From the NCBI RefSeq assembly GCF_015057185.1, contig NZ_SVEV01000017.1, positions 1 through 64,000 of the forward strand: a DNA stretch of 64,000 nucleotides. Reading direction: 5' to 3'. Origin of the DNA: Pseudobutyrivibrio sp. GTDB taxonomy: Bacteria > Bacillota > Clostridia > Lachnospirales > Lachnospiraceae. The notes beneath the pieces were generated by a model that was not told where the DNA came from, ran no database searches, and was given only the letters and a program-made list of their open reading frames with translations. The translations under genes were made by a program, and so were the position numbers. Below are positions 9,095 to 18,235 of the stretch, piece after piece (positions within the stretch are counted from its first letter, which is position 1; every line of letters starts with the position of its first letter).

Positions 9095-10083
9095 TATTTT
9101 TCTTCCTCCACTTTTTCTCTTGCCTGATATTTAAGGCATTTAACCACATGACCATCTGAGATTTCATATGGTGTTGGGTCGTGAAGCTTGCATGCATCAC
9201 ATTTTTCATCACATCTGTCATAGAAGCTACAGTGGCTTGGCAAATCTGATGGGTCACAAACCATTCCTGGGATAACATGTAGACGCTCCACCTCTTTGTC
9301 TAATGAAGGAATTGATTTGTATAATGCCTTTGTGTAAGGATGCTTTGGATTATCAAAAATTTCCTCCAAAGTTCCATATTCAACAATTTCACCAGCGTAC
9401 ATTACTGCACAGTGGTCACACATTTCTGCTACAACACCAAGGTCATGAGTGATAAGTATTGTTGATGTGTTGTGCTTTTTTTGAAGAGCACGCATCATAT
9501 CAAGAATCTGGGCCTGAATAGTAACGTCAAGTGCTGTAGTAGGCTCATCTGCTATAAGCAGCTCTGGCTCGCAGGCAAGTGCTATGGCAATTACGATACG
9601 CTGCTTCATTCCGCCTGAGAACTGATGAGGATAATCCTTATATCTTTCTGGAACGATTCCTACAAGAGCAAGCATATCCTGAGCGCGCTTTAATGCCTCT
9701 GCCTTAGAGCATTTGTCATGTAACAAGATAACCTCTGCTATCTGGTCACCTACTGTTTTAACCGGATTAAGAGCTGTCATTGGGTCTTGGAAAATCATTG
9801 AGATTTTCTTACCTCTTACTGCCCTCATTTCTCTTTTTGATTTCTCTAAAAGGTTTTCACCCTGGAATTTTATTTTTCCTTTTTTGATAGCTCCAACTCT
9901 CTCTGGAAGAAGTCCCATGATTGCCAGAGCAGTTGTTGTCTTACCTGCACCTGTCTCCCCAACAAGTCCAAGGATTTCCCCTTTTTTCATGGTAAGCTTT
10001 ATATTATTTACAGCCTCTACTACCTCATCTTCTGTTTCGTAGTGAACAACCAAATCTTCTATCTCTAAAATATTTTCGTCCAT
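9094..10083 (-). CDS. Peptide-type ABC importer ATPase, OppD/DppD class
   Basis: 329 residues with Walker A GETGAGKTT, signature FSGGMKQR, Walker B LLIADEPTTALD and a C-terminal cysteine-rich tail (HCSFYDRCDEKCDACK). The ATG at 10,083 is preferred because GAGGAG lies six bases upstream; the ATG at 10,101 has no good site. It is co-transcribed with the permeases and OppF-class gene. The true substrate may be a peptide, an oligosaccharide or a glycoside, since this transporter family serves all of them. Confidence 0.92.
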   Translation of the reverse strand: MDENILEIEDLVVHYETEDEVVEAVNNIKLTMKKGEILGLVGETGAGKTTTALAIMGLLPERVGAIKKGKIKFQGENLLEKSKREMRAVRGKKISMIFQDPMTALNPVKTVGDQIAEVILLHDKCSKAEALKRAQDMLALVGIVPERYKDYPHQFSGGMKQRIVIAIALACEPELLIADEPTTALDVTIQAQILDMMRALQKKHNTSTILITHDLGVVAEMCDHCAVMYAGEIVEYGTLEEIFDNPKHPYTKALYKSIPSLDKEVERLHVIPGMVCDPSDLPSHCSFYDRCDEKCDACKLHDPTPYEISDGHVVKCLKYQAREKVEEEK

Positions 10084-10101
10084 CTCTAACTCCTCTAACA
10101 T

Positions 10102-11010
10102 TTACTTCGACTTAGGATCAAATGCGTCACGCAAGCCATCACCTAAAAGGTTGAAGGCGAAGCATGTAATCATAATCATAAGAGCTGGGAAAAGCATCAT
10201 GTATGGACTACTTGTGAGATAAGATTTGCCATCATTAAGGATAAGTCCCCACTCTGGTGTAGGTGCAGCCAAACCAACTCCGATGTAACTCATTGAAGAC
10301 ATCATCATGATTGATACTGCAAGGAATCCTACAAAATAGATAATCATTACACCTGCTGCATTTGGAATCATGTGTTTGAAAATCATTTTCATCTGGCCAA
10401 CACCGATTGCCTCTGAAGATTCGATATAATCACAGCCACGAACACGAAGAATTGCCGCGCGGTTGTTTCTAGCCATTGTAGGCATTGATGCAAACATTAC
10501 TGCTGCAACAAGTTGTGGAATACCATTTCCTAATACAGAAACGATACACATTGCCATCATAATCATTGGAATAGACTGGAAAATATCCATAATTCTCATG
10601 ATTATTGTATCTACCTTTCCACCACAGTAGCCTGCAATAATTCCAAGCAAACCACCGGAAAAAAGTGCTGCGATTGTACAGAACAACGCAATAAATAGTG
10701 AGTATCTAGCGCCGTAAACACATCGGCTAAAAATATCTCGGCCAAACTGGTCTGTGCCAAATAAATGAGCACTGCTTGGCTTTTGCATCATTGCTGTGTA
10801 GTCCTGAGCCTGATAATCATATGGTGCTATAAAATTAGCGAATAATGCTACTAGGATAAGAAGGCCTACAACTATAAGACCAATGATCGCTGTTTTATTT
10901 CTTCTAAATCTTTTCCATGCTTCATAAGCTGGAGTTGATTTAATAGGTTTGTTTCTCTTTGCCTTTTTCTTTGCTATTTTCTCCATCTCTGGAGTGTACA
11001 TTTTTGCCAT
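10102..11010 (-). CDS. Peptide-type ABC importer permease, OppC/DppC class
   Basis: An inner-membrane permease of about 302 residues with a basic N terminus, one early helix (IIGLIVVGLLILVALF), the GTDQFGRDIFSR motif typical of OppC/DppC, and the EAA-type loop near ESSEAIGVGQ. GGAGGAG lies just before the ATG at 11,010, favouring it over the ATG at 11,028. It pairs with the permease encoded immediately upstream. Confidence 0.92.
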   Translation of the reverse strand: MAKMYTPEMEKIAKKKAKRNKPIKSTPAYEAWKRFRRNKTAIIGLIVVGLLILVALFANFIAPYDYQAQDYTAMMQKPSSAHLFGTDQFGRDIFSRCVYGARYSLFIALFCTIAALFSGGLLGIIAGYCGGKVDTIIMRIMDIFQSIPMIMMAMCIVSVLGNGIPQLVAAVMFASMPTMARNNRAAILRVRGCDYIESSEAIGVGQMKMIFKHMIPNAAGVMIIYFVGFLAVSIMMMSSMSYIGVGLAAPTPEWGLILNDGKSYLTSSPYMMLFPALMIMITCFAFNLLGDGLRDAFDPKSK

Positions 11011-11034
11011 TTCTTTCTCCTCCGTCAATGAATA

Positions 11035-11997
11035 TTAAGCTACTTTTTTTACTTTCTTTTTACCACCAGAAATAATGGTAGTTTTAAGTCTTGGATCAAT
11101 GATGATGAAGCTTATATCAACTAGCAAATTGATTACCGTAAGTACGATAGCTATGATAAGGGCTCCACCAAGAACTGATGGGTAATTACGCTGTGTAATT
11201 GAATCCGTAATGTACTTACCAACACCAGGAACACCAAATACTGTTTCAAGAACCATAGCACCACCAATGGAATTTCCAAGGTTTGTTCCTATTGACTGAG
11301 CAACTGGAATCATTGCATTTCTAAGGGCATGGTGCTTTGTGATGTTTCGCTCTGTCTGTCCCTTTGCTCTAGCTGTTCTGATGTAATCCTCTGAAAGCAC
11401 CTCAAGCATTGATGAACGAGTGATACGTGTGTAGCTTGCTACCGATGAAAGTCCGATACAAAGCATTGGCATAATATATCCTGCTGCTGTCTCAATTCCG
11501 TTTGAAGGAAGCAAGTGATAAGTTACGGCAAATATAAAAATCAATACCAAACCAACAACGAACTCTGGCACTGATTGGAAAAACATAGAAATGACAAGTA
11601 CTAACGAGTCAATCCATGTGTATTTTCGAAGTGCAGATATAATACCTAAAATAATACCGATGATAGCACCAATGGCCACCGCTCCAAGTGTAATAAGACC
11701 TGATGTCTTTAGTCTTGGAAGAATCTCTGATAATACTGAATTTCCTGTTCTATAGGAATCTCCAAAATCTCCTCTTGTTACAATACCTTTTATATAGTTT
11801 CCATACTGAATAATAACCGGATCATTAAGACCTAATTCTTCACGTTTTGCCTCTACCTGTTCTTGAGTAGCATCGTTACCTAGAATTACTCTGGCTGGAT
11901 CGCCAGGAGTAAATGTTTTTAGTGCAAAAATAATTGCTGACACTCCAAGCATTATAGGAATGAGATACAAAATTCTCTTGATAATATATTTAATCAT
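11035..11997 (-). CDS. Peptide-type ABC importer permease, OppB/DppB class
   Basis: A 320-residue inner-membrane protein: N-terminal helix LYLIPIMLGVSAIIFAL, the family motif FTPGDPARVILG, five more helices and the cytoplasmic EAA loop DYIRTARAKGQ. A GGGAG site precedes the start. The gene is separated from the upstream binding-protein gene by three hairpins, a common way to give more binding protein than membrane subunits. Confidence 0.92.
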   Translation of the reverse strand: MIKYIIKRILYLIPIMLGVSAIIFALKTFTPGDPARVILGNDATQEQVEAKREELGLNDPVIIQYGNYIKGIVTRGDFGDSYRTGNSVLSEILPRLKTSGLITLGAVAIGAIIGIILGIISALRKYTWIDSLVLVISMFFQSVPEFVVGLVLIFIFAVTYHLLPSNGIETAAGYIMPMLCIGLSSVASYTRITRSSMLEVLSEDYIRTARAKGQTERNITKHHALRNAMIPVAQSIGTNLGNSIGGAMVLETVFGVPGVGKYITDSITQRNYPSVLGGALIIAIVLTVINLLVDISFIIIDPRLKTTIISGGKKKVKKVA

Positions 11998-12024
11998 CGC
12001 ATTCTCCCATAATTTAATAATCTT

Positions 12025-12111
12025 TTCCCTTTCGGGAAGAACCGCCTATCGAAGACCTCGCAGGCTCGGAAGGCGGTTCGTGGTAAACAATTTCTTGCTC
12101 AGCAAGAAATT
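12025..12111 (-). promoter_or_regulatory. Three tandem intercistronic hairpins
   Basis: Between the binding-protein stop and the permease start lie three stems: TTCCC/GGGAA (12025-12038), ACCGCCT/AGGCGGT (12041-12077) and an 11-bp perfect stem around 12089-12111 with a single-base centre. None is followed by a clear T-run on the minus strand, so they more likely protect the upstream mRNA or attenuate partially than terminate fully. Confidence 0.6.
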
Positions 12112-12113
12112 AT

Positions 12114-13739
12114 TTACTCCCTGTAGAAATTAGTTACATCAAGGAATCCTCTTTCTCTTGTTGTAAGTCCCTTAATATCTGTCTGAGTAATAACAGCCTT
12201 CATTTCTGGGCAAAGGTTAAGTACTAATGTGTCCTTCTTGAAAAGCTCTTCAAGCTCTGCAACCTTTTCTTTAGCCTCATCATTGTCCTTAGCCTGAATT
12301 ACTGCCTCAACTGCTGCTTCGATTTCAGGTGTTGTATACTTGTCACCACCGATATTGAATGTATCAATTGACTCCTGATCAAAGAATACCCAAGCTGATG
12401 GATTTCTTGAATCAAGGTACTCACCTACGATAATTACATCATAGTCGCCACCATTAGCACCCTGTACAAATGTTGGAATGTCAACTGTGTTGATTTCAAG
12501 TGTGATACCAACCTGTGCAAGCTGTGCCTGCATTACTGTGTACAAACCTTCTGTATCCTGAGCACCAAGTGCTGTGATTGTAAGTCCATCACCATAACCA
12601 GCTTCTTCAAGAAGTGCCTTAGCACCTTCAATATCCTGTGCTCTTTCCTCTGTTGTATAGTAATCAACTGCAAATGGTACATCTGCATCAATATAGCCAA
12701 GTGACTGTGTTCCCTGTCCACCAGTCTGGTATGCAGCAATTGCGTCGTAATCAAATGCCTTATCAATTGCTTCTCTTACTCTTACGTCCTGCATTGGCTT
12801 AGAATCACGAATGTTCATCCAAAGGTGCATTACCTGACCAAAGCTGTAGAATGAAGTCTTTACATTCTCATTGCTTACATATGTTGATGCCTGAGCAACT
12901 GAGATATCATAAGCTACTGTTGCATCACCAGCTTCAACTGCCATTTCACGGCTTGCAGCATCCTGAGTGAATGTAAACTTGATTTCTTTGAAGTATCCAG
13001 CGTAATCTGGGTTCCAATAATCTTCATTTCTCTCAAGGAGTACATACTGTCCCTGAACCCATTCCTTAAATTTGTACTTACCAGAACCAATAACTGGATT
13101 CTTAGAAGCAGCTTCATATCCGCCACATGCTTCAACTTCTTCCTCTGAGAAAATACCAAATGGAGTCCATGTAAGCATTGTGATAATATCTGGAGCAATA
13201 GTATTAAATCCAAGGATTACTGTATGCTCATCAACAACCTCGTTCTTTGAAGGATCAAGGAACTTACCACCATCATTGTTGCCTGACTGAGAAGCAAGTG
13301 TCTCAAATGTGTAAACAACATCTTCTGGTGTCATTGTTGAACCGTCTGTCATTTTTACATCATCACGAAGTGTGAACTGTAATCTGTAATCATCAACCCA
13401 TTCCCAGGCTGTAGCAAGGTTAGGAATAATCTCACCAGTTGTCTGATCCTGAGCTACAAGTGTATCAAGCATAGCGCCAGAAATGATACTAGACTCATTT
13501 TCTGACTGGCCAACAAGTGTTGGTGCAAGTGATGATGGTTCAGAAGCAAGTGCAACCACGAGAGTTTCATCAGTTTTTTCTGTGTTTGCAGCGTCTGTGT
13601 TAGCTGTATTTTCAGCTACAACCTTTTCGCCTTCACCAGAAGCTGTGTTCTGGCTTCCTGAATCAGAGCCGCCGCAGGCAACCATTGAAAGTGCCATTAC
13701 TGCAGCAAGACCAGTACTAACTAATCTCTTCAATTTCAT
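12114..13739 (-). CDS. Extracellular solute-binding lipoprotein, peptide-type ABC importer (family 5)
   Basis: About 541 residues. A lipoprotein signal peptide (basic start, hydrophobic core, lipobox ALSMVACGG) is followed by an acidic Ser/Gly linker and a family 5 binding domain, with motifs such as YRLQFTLRDDVKMTDGS and GSGKYKFKEWVQGQYVLLERN. It captures ligand outside the membrane for the permeases just downstream. The ATG at 13,739 has AAGGAG seven bases upstream. It is a clear paralogue of the gene at 13,984, so one importer may be fed by two receptors. Confidence 0.92.
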   Translation of the reverse strand: MKLKRLVSTGLAAVMALSMVACGGSDSGSQNTASGEGEKVVAENTANTDAANTEKTDETLVVALASEPSSLAPTLVGQSENESSIISGAMLDTLVAQDQTTGEIIPNLATAWEWVDDYRLQFTLRDDVKMTDGSTMTPEDVVYTFETLASQSGNNDGGKFLDPSKNEVVDEHTVILGFNTIAPDIITMLTWTPFGIFSEEEVEACGGYEAASKNPVIGSGKYKFKEWVQGQYVLLERNEDYWNPDYAGYFKEIKFTFTQDAASREMAVEAGDATVAYDISVAQASTYVSNENVKTSFYSFGQVMHLWMNIRDSKPMQDVRVREAIDKAFDYDAIAAYQTGGQGTQSLGYIDADVPFAVDYYTTEERAQDIEGAKALLEEAGYGDGLTITALGAQDTEGLYTVMQAQLAQVGITLEINTVDIPTFVQGANGGDYDVIIVGEYLDSRNPSAWVFFDQESIDTFNIGGDKYTTPEIEAAVEAVIQAKDNDEAKEKVAELEELFKKDTLVLNLCPEMKAVITQTDIKGLTTRERGFLDVTNFYRE

Positions 13740-13914
13740 TTTTCTTCTCCTTTTCAATCCCTAATTCTTTCAAGTGTTTTTTACCCAATACTAACTACTT
13801 GATGTATTAATTTTAGCGATTAAGGAGTTTCGAAAATATTTCGTTTTTGTCCAAATTGTGAACAAAACACATCAAAAATAGCCTGATGTTAATAATAATT
13901 TTTATCAAATAGTC

Positions 13915-13953
13915 ATATAGGTCAAAAATCAAATATGGATTTTTGACCTATAT
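13915..13953. terminator. Perfect 16-bp inverted repeat
   Basis: Arms 13915-13930 and 13938-13953 match perfectly around a 7-nt loop. It lies 31 bp past the minus-strand stop at 13,984. The better T-run (CTTTTTATTC) is on the plus strand, where there is no gene; on the minus strand the tail is only AT-rich. It may act bidirectionally or as a partial terminator between the two binding-protein genes. Confidence 0.55.
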
Positions 13954-13983
13954 CTTTTTATTCATGTGTATATCAAACTTGAT

Positions 13984-15624
13984 TTACTTATAAAGACTAG
14001 TAATATCGATATAACCTCTTTCAAGAGTCTTATATCCCTTGATATCCTTTGATGTCATATTTGCATACATCTCTGGGAAGGTATTTGAAAATGGCATACT
14101 CTCTTTTACTAGATCTTCAAATTCTTTTGCATATTCCTTTGCCTTTGTCTCATCTGGCTCCTGAATCAGCTTGTCCAAAATCTCTTCGATTTCAGGTGTT
14201 GTCCACTTTGCACCACCGATGCAGAATGTATCAATACTAGACTGTCTAAAGAATGTGCAAATAGCAGGATATCTAGCATCAACCATATCACCTACATGAA
14301 TCAAATCGTAATCACCACTGTTAGCAGCGCCTACAAATGCAGGAGTATCTAAGATTTCAATTGTGACATTGATGCCAACTTGACTAAGGTTATCCTGAAT
14401 AACAGTAAATACCTGTTCCTGATCCTGCATTCCTACTAATGTAAGATCAAGACCATCGCCGTAGCCTGCTTCCTCAAGAAGTGCCTTAGCTCCCTCAATA
14501 TCTACTGCTCTTTCCTCTGCTGTAAATGTTTCATTATAGTATATGCTGTCATCTGGGAAATAACCATGGACTTCTGTTCCAAAGCCACCGGTTCCTACCT
14601 GGGCAATAGCATCAAAATTTAAAGCCTTATCAATAGCTTGACGAACTCTAATATCACTTGTTGCACCAGCATTTGGTCCCATGTTGTACCACAATCTTGT
14701 ATTCTGACCAAAGCCATGAACAATAAGATTGATTTCCTCGTTTCCAGCATATGTAGCAGCTGTATTTATAGGCATGTTATAGGCTACCTGTGCGTCTCCT
14801 GAAAGGATAGACATTGCACGTGCAGCTGGGTCCTGGATAAATACAAGTTTTATCTCTTTGAAATATCCTACATAATTGTCATCCCAGTAATCATCATTTC
14901 TCTCAAGTAAAATGTACTGACCATTTACCCATTCCTTGAAACGATATTTTCCTGAACCCATAACAGGATTTTTATCTGCAGCTTCATAGCCACCTAAAGC
15001 ATTTACCTCGTCCTCACTAACAATTCCAAAGTTACCCCAAGCAAGCAGATTCAAAAAATCTGGTGCTGTTGTATTAAACTCAATTGTTACAGTATGCTCA
15101 TCATCTGCTACTGCTCCAGAAAGGAATCTTCCTGTATCAGTATTTGGACTCTGCTGCATCCATGTATTAACACAGTACACAACATCATCTGCTACAAGTG
15201 GTGAACCATCAGACATAATTACATCATCACGAAGTGTAAATTTGCAATGTGTATCATCAATCCATTCCCACTCACTAGCTAAAGCAGGAAGAACATCACC
15301 TGTGTTTCTGTCAACGTGAACTAAAGTATCAAACAATGCAGAACCGATAATTACGCACTCGTTTTCCTGCTTTCCAGTACCACCTGCCCACAGGCCTGAT
15401 GGCTCAGAGGTAAGCTGAATAACAATCTGTTCATCCGATTTTTCTGTATTATCAGGATCAACATTTGCATCGAATATATTCGATGCAGTAGGTGCTGTAG
15501 AAGCCTCACCAGTCTCTCCAGCTGTGTTTGTATTATCAGTAGTACCTGAATTACTCCCACATGCTACCATTGCAAAGGTTGTAATAACCGTAAGCCCCAA
15601 TGCAACCATTTTTCTTAACTTCAT
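13984..15624 (-). CDS. Extracellular solute-binding lipoprotein (family 5), second paralogue
   Basis: 546 residues: lipoprotein signal with lipobox FAMVACGSN, a Thr/Asn/Gly-rich linker to about residue 50, then a family 5 ligand-binding domain (HCKFTLRDDVIMSDGS; GSGKYRFKEWVNGQYILLERN). A GAAGGAGG site precedes the ATG. Closely similar blocks at matching places in the neighbouring binding protein show tandem duplication and divergence. It follows the Gfo/Idh/MocA gene by 30 bp, linking uptake to the catabolic enzymes. Confidence 0.92.
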   Translation of the reverse strand: MKLRKMVALGLTVITTFAMVACGSNSGTTDNTNTAGETGEASTAPTASNIFDANVDPDNTEKSDEQIVIQLTSEPSGLWAGGTGKQENECVIIGSALFDTLVHVDRNTGDVLPALASEWEWIDDTHCKFTLRDDVIMSDGSPLVADDVVYCVNTWMQQSPNTDTGRFLSGAVADDEHTVTIEFNTTAPDFLNLLAWGNFGIVSEDEVNALGGYEAADKNPVMGSGKYRFKEWVNGQYILLERNDDYWDDNYVGYFKEIKLVFIQDPAARAMSILSGDAQVAYNMPINTAATYAGNEEINLIVHGFGQNTRLWYNMGPNAGATSDIRVRQAIDKALNFDAIAQVGTGGFGTEVHGYFPDDSIYYNETFTAEERAVDIEGAKALLEEAGYGDGLDLTLVGMQDQEQVFTVIQDNLSQVGINVTIEILDTPAFVGAANSGDYDLIHVGDMVDARYPAICTFFRQSSIDTFCIGGAKWTTPEIEEILDKLIQEPDETKAKEYAKEFEDLVKESMPFSNTFPEMYANMTSKDIKGYKTLERGYIDITSLYK

Positions 15625-15654
15625 AAAAATCCTCCTTCTCCATAAGAGTTTATT

Positions 15655-16803
15655 TTATATTGTTACCCATGCTGCATCCTGATTACTGCTTTCCACACAT
15701 GCATGTGTAAATTTAACCCCATGTACACCTGCATCTACCGTTGGAAAATCGTAGTCCTTCTCTGTTAATTTTTCCCCATTCTTTTTCTTTAGGAGCGCCT
15801 TTGCCCATACTTTGTACATATTAGCAAATGCTACATATAATCCTTCAGGATGTCCTGATGGTAACCTATTTAGCTCGGCAGCATACTCTGACATATATGC
15901 CATTCCTCTGTGGCAAACCTGAGTAGGCTGACCCTTTTTAGTAACATATAAAACATTAGGATTCTCTTGCTGCCATTCGATAGCACCCTTTGTACCGAAT
16001 ATTCTCACCACCAGACCATTCATATGTCCTACACACACTTGTGATGAGCAAAATACGCCATGGGCTCCATTATCAAACTCAACGAGAATATTTGCATTTA
16101 AATCTAGAGGCTGATTAAAATAATCAAGCTTTGCTGCAACTCTTTTTACAGTAAGTCCTGTCATATAAGAAACTGTATGTTCAATATGAGTGCCAATATC
16201 ACCAACACAGTTTGATATACCAGCAACCTTAGGATCCTTTCTCCATACAGAAAGCTTATTCATGGTGTCCTCGCCAGCTTCCACGTCATCAATTAACCAT
16301 TCCTGAAGGTATTCCGCATTTACGTTAATAACCTCTCCTATTTCGCCACTAAGGATTCTCTCCCTAGCTTCTTTAACCATTACATTTCCAGAATATGAAT
16401 AGTTAACACCAAAAAGTAATCCCTTTTCAGCTGCGATTTTTTTCAATTCTTCTGCTTCGTATTCTTCAAAGCAAAGAGGCTTCTCACAGAAAACGTGAAT
16501 ACCATTTTCAAGGAAAACCTTTGCCACACTATAGTGGACTCTATTTGGAGCTGCGATGGTTACAAAATCAATTCCATCCTCTCTAGCTCCTTCCTTGATA
16601 GCCATATCCTCATAGCTGTCATAAACACGCTCATCATCCAGTTCATAAAACTCTTTACAGGCTTTATTTTTCTCTGGGTTTGTACTAAATGCGCCTGCAA
16701 CAAGGACACAGGTTTTATCAAACTCTGCAGCGATTCTATGAACATTACCTATGAACGAATCAAGGCCTGCTCCTACAACACCATATCTAAGCTGTTTCAC
16801 CAT
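15655..16803 (-). CDS. Gfo/Idh/MocA family NAD(P)-dependent sugar oxidoreductase
   Basis: About 382 residues. The N-terminal Rossmann fold has YGVVGAGLDSFIG, the family Lys lies in FCEKPL near residue 120, and DIGTHIEH around 205-212 supplies the Asp/His pair. Members oxidise hydroxyls of sugars, inositols or glycosides; DgpA, which 3-oxidises C-glycosides before deglycosidase cleavage, belongs to this family. With the TIM barrel downstream of its promoter and the deglycosidase-like pair at 0.2-1.6 kb, 3-dehydrogenation of a glycoside is a plausible role. The ATG at 16,803 follows GGGGGA; the upstream in-frame start is a TTG. It holds a CGTAAATGCG variant motif (16315-16324). Confidence 0.85.
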   Translation of the reverse strand: MVKQLRYGVVGAGLDSFIGNVHRIAAEFDKTCVLVAGAFSTNPEKNKACKEFYELDDERVYDSYEDMAIKEGAREDGIDFVTIAAPNRVHYSVAKVFLENGIHVFCEKPLCFEEYEAEELKKIAAEKGLLFGVNYSYSGNVMVKEARERILSGEIGEVINVNAEYLQEWLIDDVEAGEDTMNKLSVWRKDPKVAGISNCVGDIGTHIEHTVSYMTGLTVKRVAAKLDYFNQPLDLNANILVEFDNGAHGVFCSSQVCVGHMNGLVVRIFGTKGAIEWQQENPNVLYVTKKGQPTQVCHRGMAYMSEYAAELNRLPSGHPEGLYVAFANMYKVWAKALLKKKNGEKLTEKDYDFPTVDAGVHGVKFTHACVESSNQDAAWVTI

Positions 16804-16818
16804 AATCAAATCCCCCTA

Positions 16819-17811
16819 TTAATTAGTTGCAATAGCTGCGTCAAAAGCTACATCAGAAGGAGCAAAATCTACCTTTCTGACAAAGGCTGCAGCCTCTGTT
16901 CCGCCAGCAACACGCTCCATTCCAGAATCCTCCCATTCTACTGAAAGAGGTCCCTGATAATTTACAGCATTGAGAACTCTAATGATTTCCTCAAAATTAA
17001 CATCGCCATGACCAAGGGAACGGAAATTCCAACCTCTTCTTAAGTCACCAAAATCAATGTGCGAACCAAGTAGTCCACTTCTGCCATCAAGAGTAACTGC
17101 TGCATCCTTCATATGAACGTGATAAACCCTATCTGCAAAATCCTTTAGGAATAAATGAGGAGTGATTCCCTGCCAAATCAAATGACTTGGATCAAAGTTA
17201 AGACCAAACTCAGGTCTATTCTCAAATTTCTTTAAAAGTCTTTCTGTAGAATAATAATCAAATGCTATTTCACCTGGATGAACCTCAAGTGCAAATACAC
17301 AATCATTTTTCTTGAACTCATCTAGGATTGGACACCATAATTTATAGATTTCATCAAATCCAACAGCAATCATTTCCTCTGTTGTCTGAGGGAATGAATA
17401 TAAATATTTCCAAATTGGGGAACCTACAAAGCCTGTGATAATTTTTACACCAAGTTTTTTTGCAACAACTGGTGCGTATTTCATCTGCTGAATTGCCCAG
17501 GCTCTAATCTCATCTTTTTTACCAGCAAGCTCTGCTGGAGCAAAATTATCAAGTCGAGGATCATTGTAATCGCCTACGCATTGTCCAATTACATGTGTAG
17601 CTAATGCCTTGCAAACAAGTCCATTATCTTTTAGATTTTTTTTAATTTCTTCTACATATGCATCATCCTTGATAGCACGCTGCAAATCTAAATGACTGCC
17701 CCAGCAAGCAATCTCAAGACCGTCATAGCCCATTTGCTTTGCCAATTTACACATTTCCTCGAATGGTAAATCAGCCCACTGACCTGTCATTAAAGTTACT
17801 AATCTTCCCAT
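16819..17811 (-). CDS. TIM-barrel sugar phosphate isomerase/epimerase family
   Basis: 330 residues of xylose-isomerase-like TIM barrel. The metal site is complete: Glu in ALEVHPGE, Asp in NFDPSHL, His in YHVHMKD and Glu in SVEWED. Such proteins are habitual partners of Gfo/Idh/MocA dehydrogenases, and here the dehydrogenase gene follows by 15 bp. The reaction could be isomerisation, epimerisation or lyase cleavage of a keto sugar. It ends in an Ala-rich tail. Starts 1 bp after the DUF35 gene stop. Confidence 0.82.
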   Translation of the reverse strand: MGRLVTLMTGQWADLPFEEMCKLAKQMGYDGLEIACWGSHLDLQRAIKDDAYVEEIKKNLKDNGLVCKALATHVIGQCVGDYNDPRLDNFAPAELAGKKDEIRAWAIQQMKYAPVVAKKLGVKIITGFVGSPIWKYLYSFPQTTEEMIAVGFDEIYKLWCPILDEFKKNDCVFALEVHPGEIAFDYYSTERLLKKFENRPEFGLNFDPSHLIWQGITPHLFLKDFADRVYHVHMKDAAVTLDGRSGLLGSHIDFGDLRRGWNFRSLGHGDVNFEEIIRVLNAVNYQGPLSVEWEDSGMERVAGGTEAAAFVRKVDFAPSDVAFDAAIATN

Positions 17812-17812
17812 G

Positions 17813-18223
17813 TTATTCGCCCTCCTTATCTACTTCAAAAAACATTGTTGTAAATCCATCTCGTTCTACAAATATTGCATGAACTGGAAGCGGGAGCTTA
17901 GTGCGATATTCCTTAGCAGTCTTTTTACTTACCCCAAAAACAGTGGCGTTAAACTTTACTCCCTCTTCTAATTCCACTATTCCATAGCAGTATGGTCCTA
18001 TTTTTGAATTCCATGGATCAGCATTTAATGTAGCTGGAATGATTATGCTGTGTAGCTTGCCCTTGCCTGACAGCTCTACCCATTCAGTCTCATGATAGCC
18101 ACAGGTATTACATGCATATCTAGGCGGAAACTCGATAGCTCCACATTCCTTACATTTTCTTGCCAGGATTTTGTGATTCTCAAGGCCTTCATAAAATGGG
18201 GCGACAATTTTTTCAATCTTCAT
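17813..18223 (-). CDS. DUF35 OB-fold zinc-ribbon protein, partner of the thiolase
   Basis: 136 residues: N-terminal helix, Cys4 zinc ribbon (CKECGAIEFPPRYACNTCG, residues 24-42), then an OB fold starting with GKGKLHSIIIP. DUF35 proteins form complexes with SCP-x-type thiolases, as in PhlB with PhlC or ChsH2 with Ltp2, and help bind acyl-CoA substrates. It is encoded 12 bp after the thiolase gene, so a complex is expected. No KAS III-like third subunit (PhlA type) is nearby. Confidence 0.85.
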   Translation of the reverse strand: MKIEKIVAPFYEGLENHKILARKCKECGAIEFPPRYACNTCGYHETEWVELSGKGKLHSIIIPATLNADPWNSKIGPYCYGIVELEEGVKFNATVFGVSKKTAKEYRTKLPLPVHAIFVERDGFTTMFFEVDKEGE

Positions 18224-18235
18224 TTTTCTCCCTCC

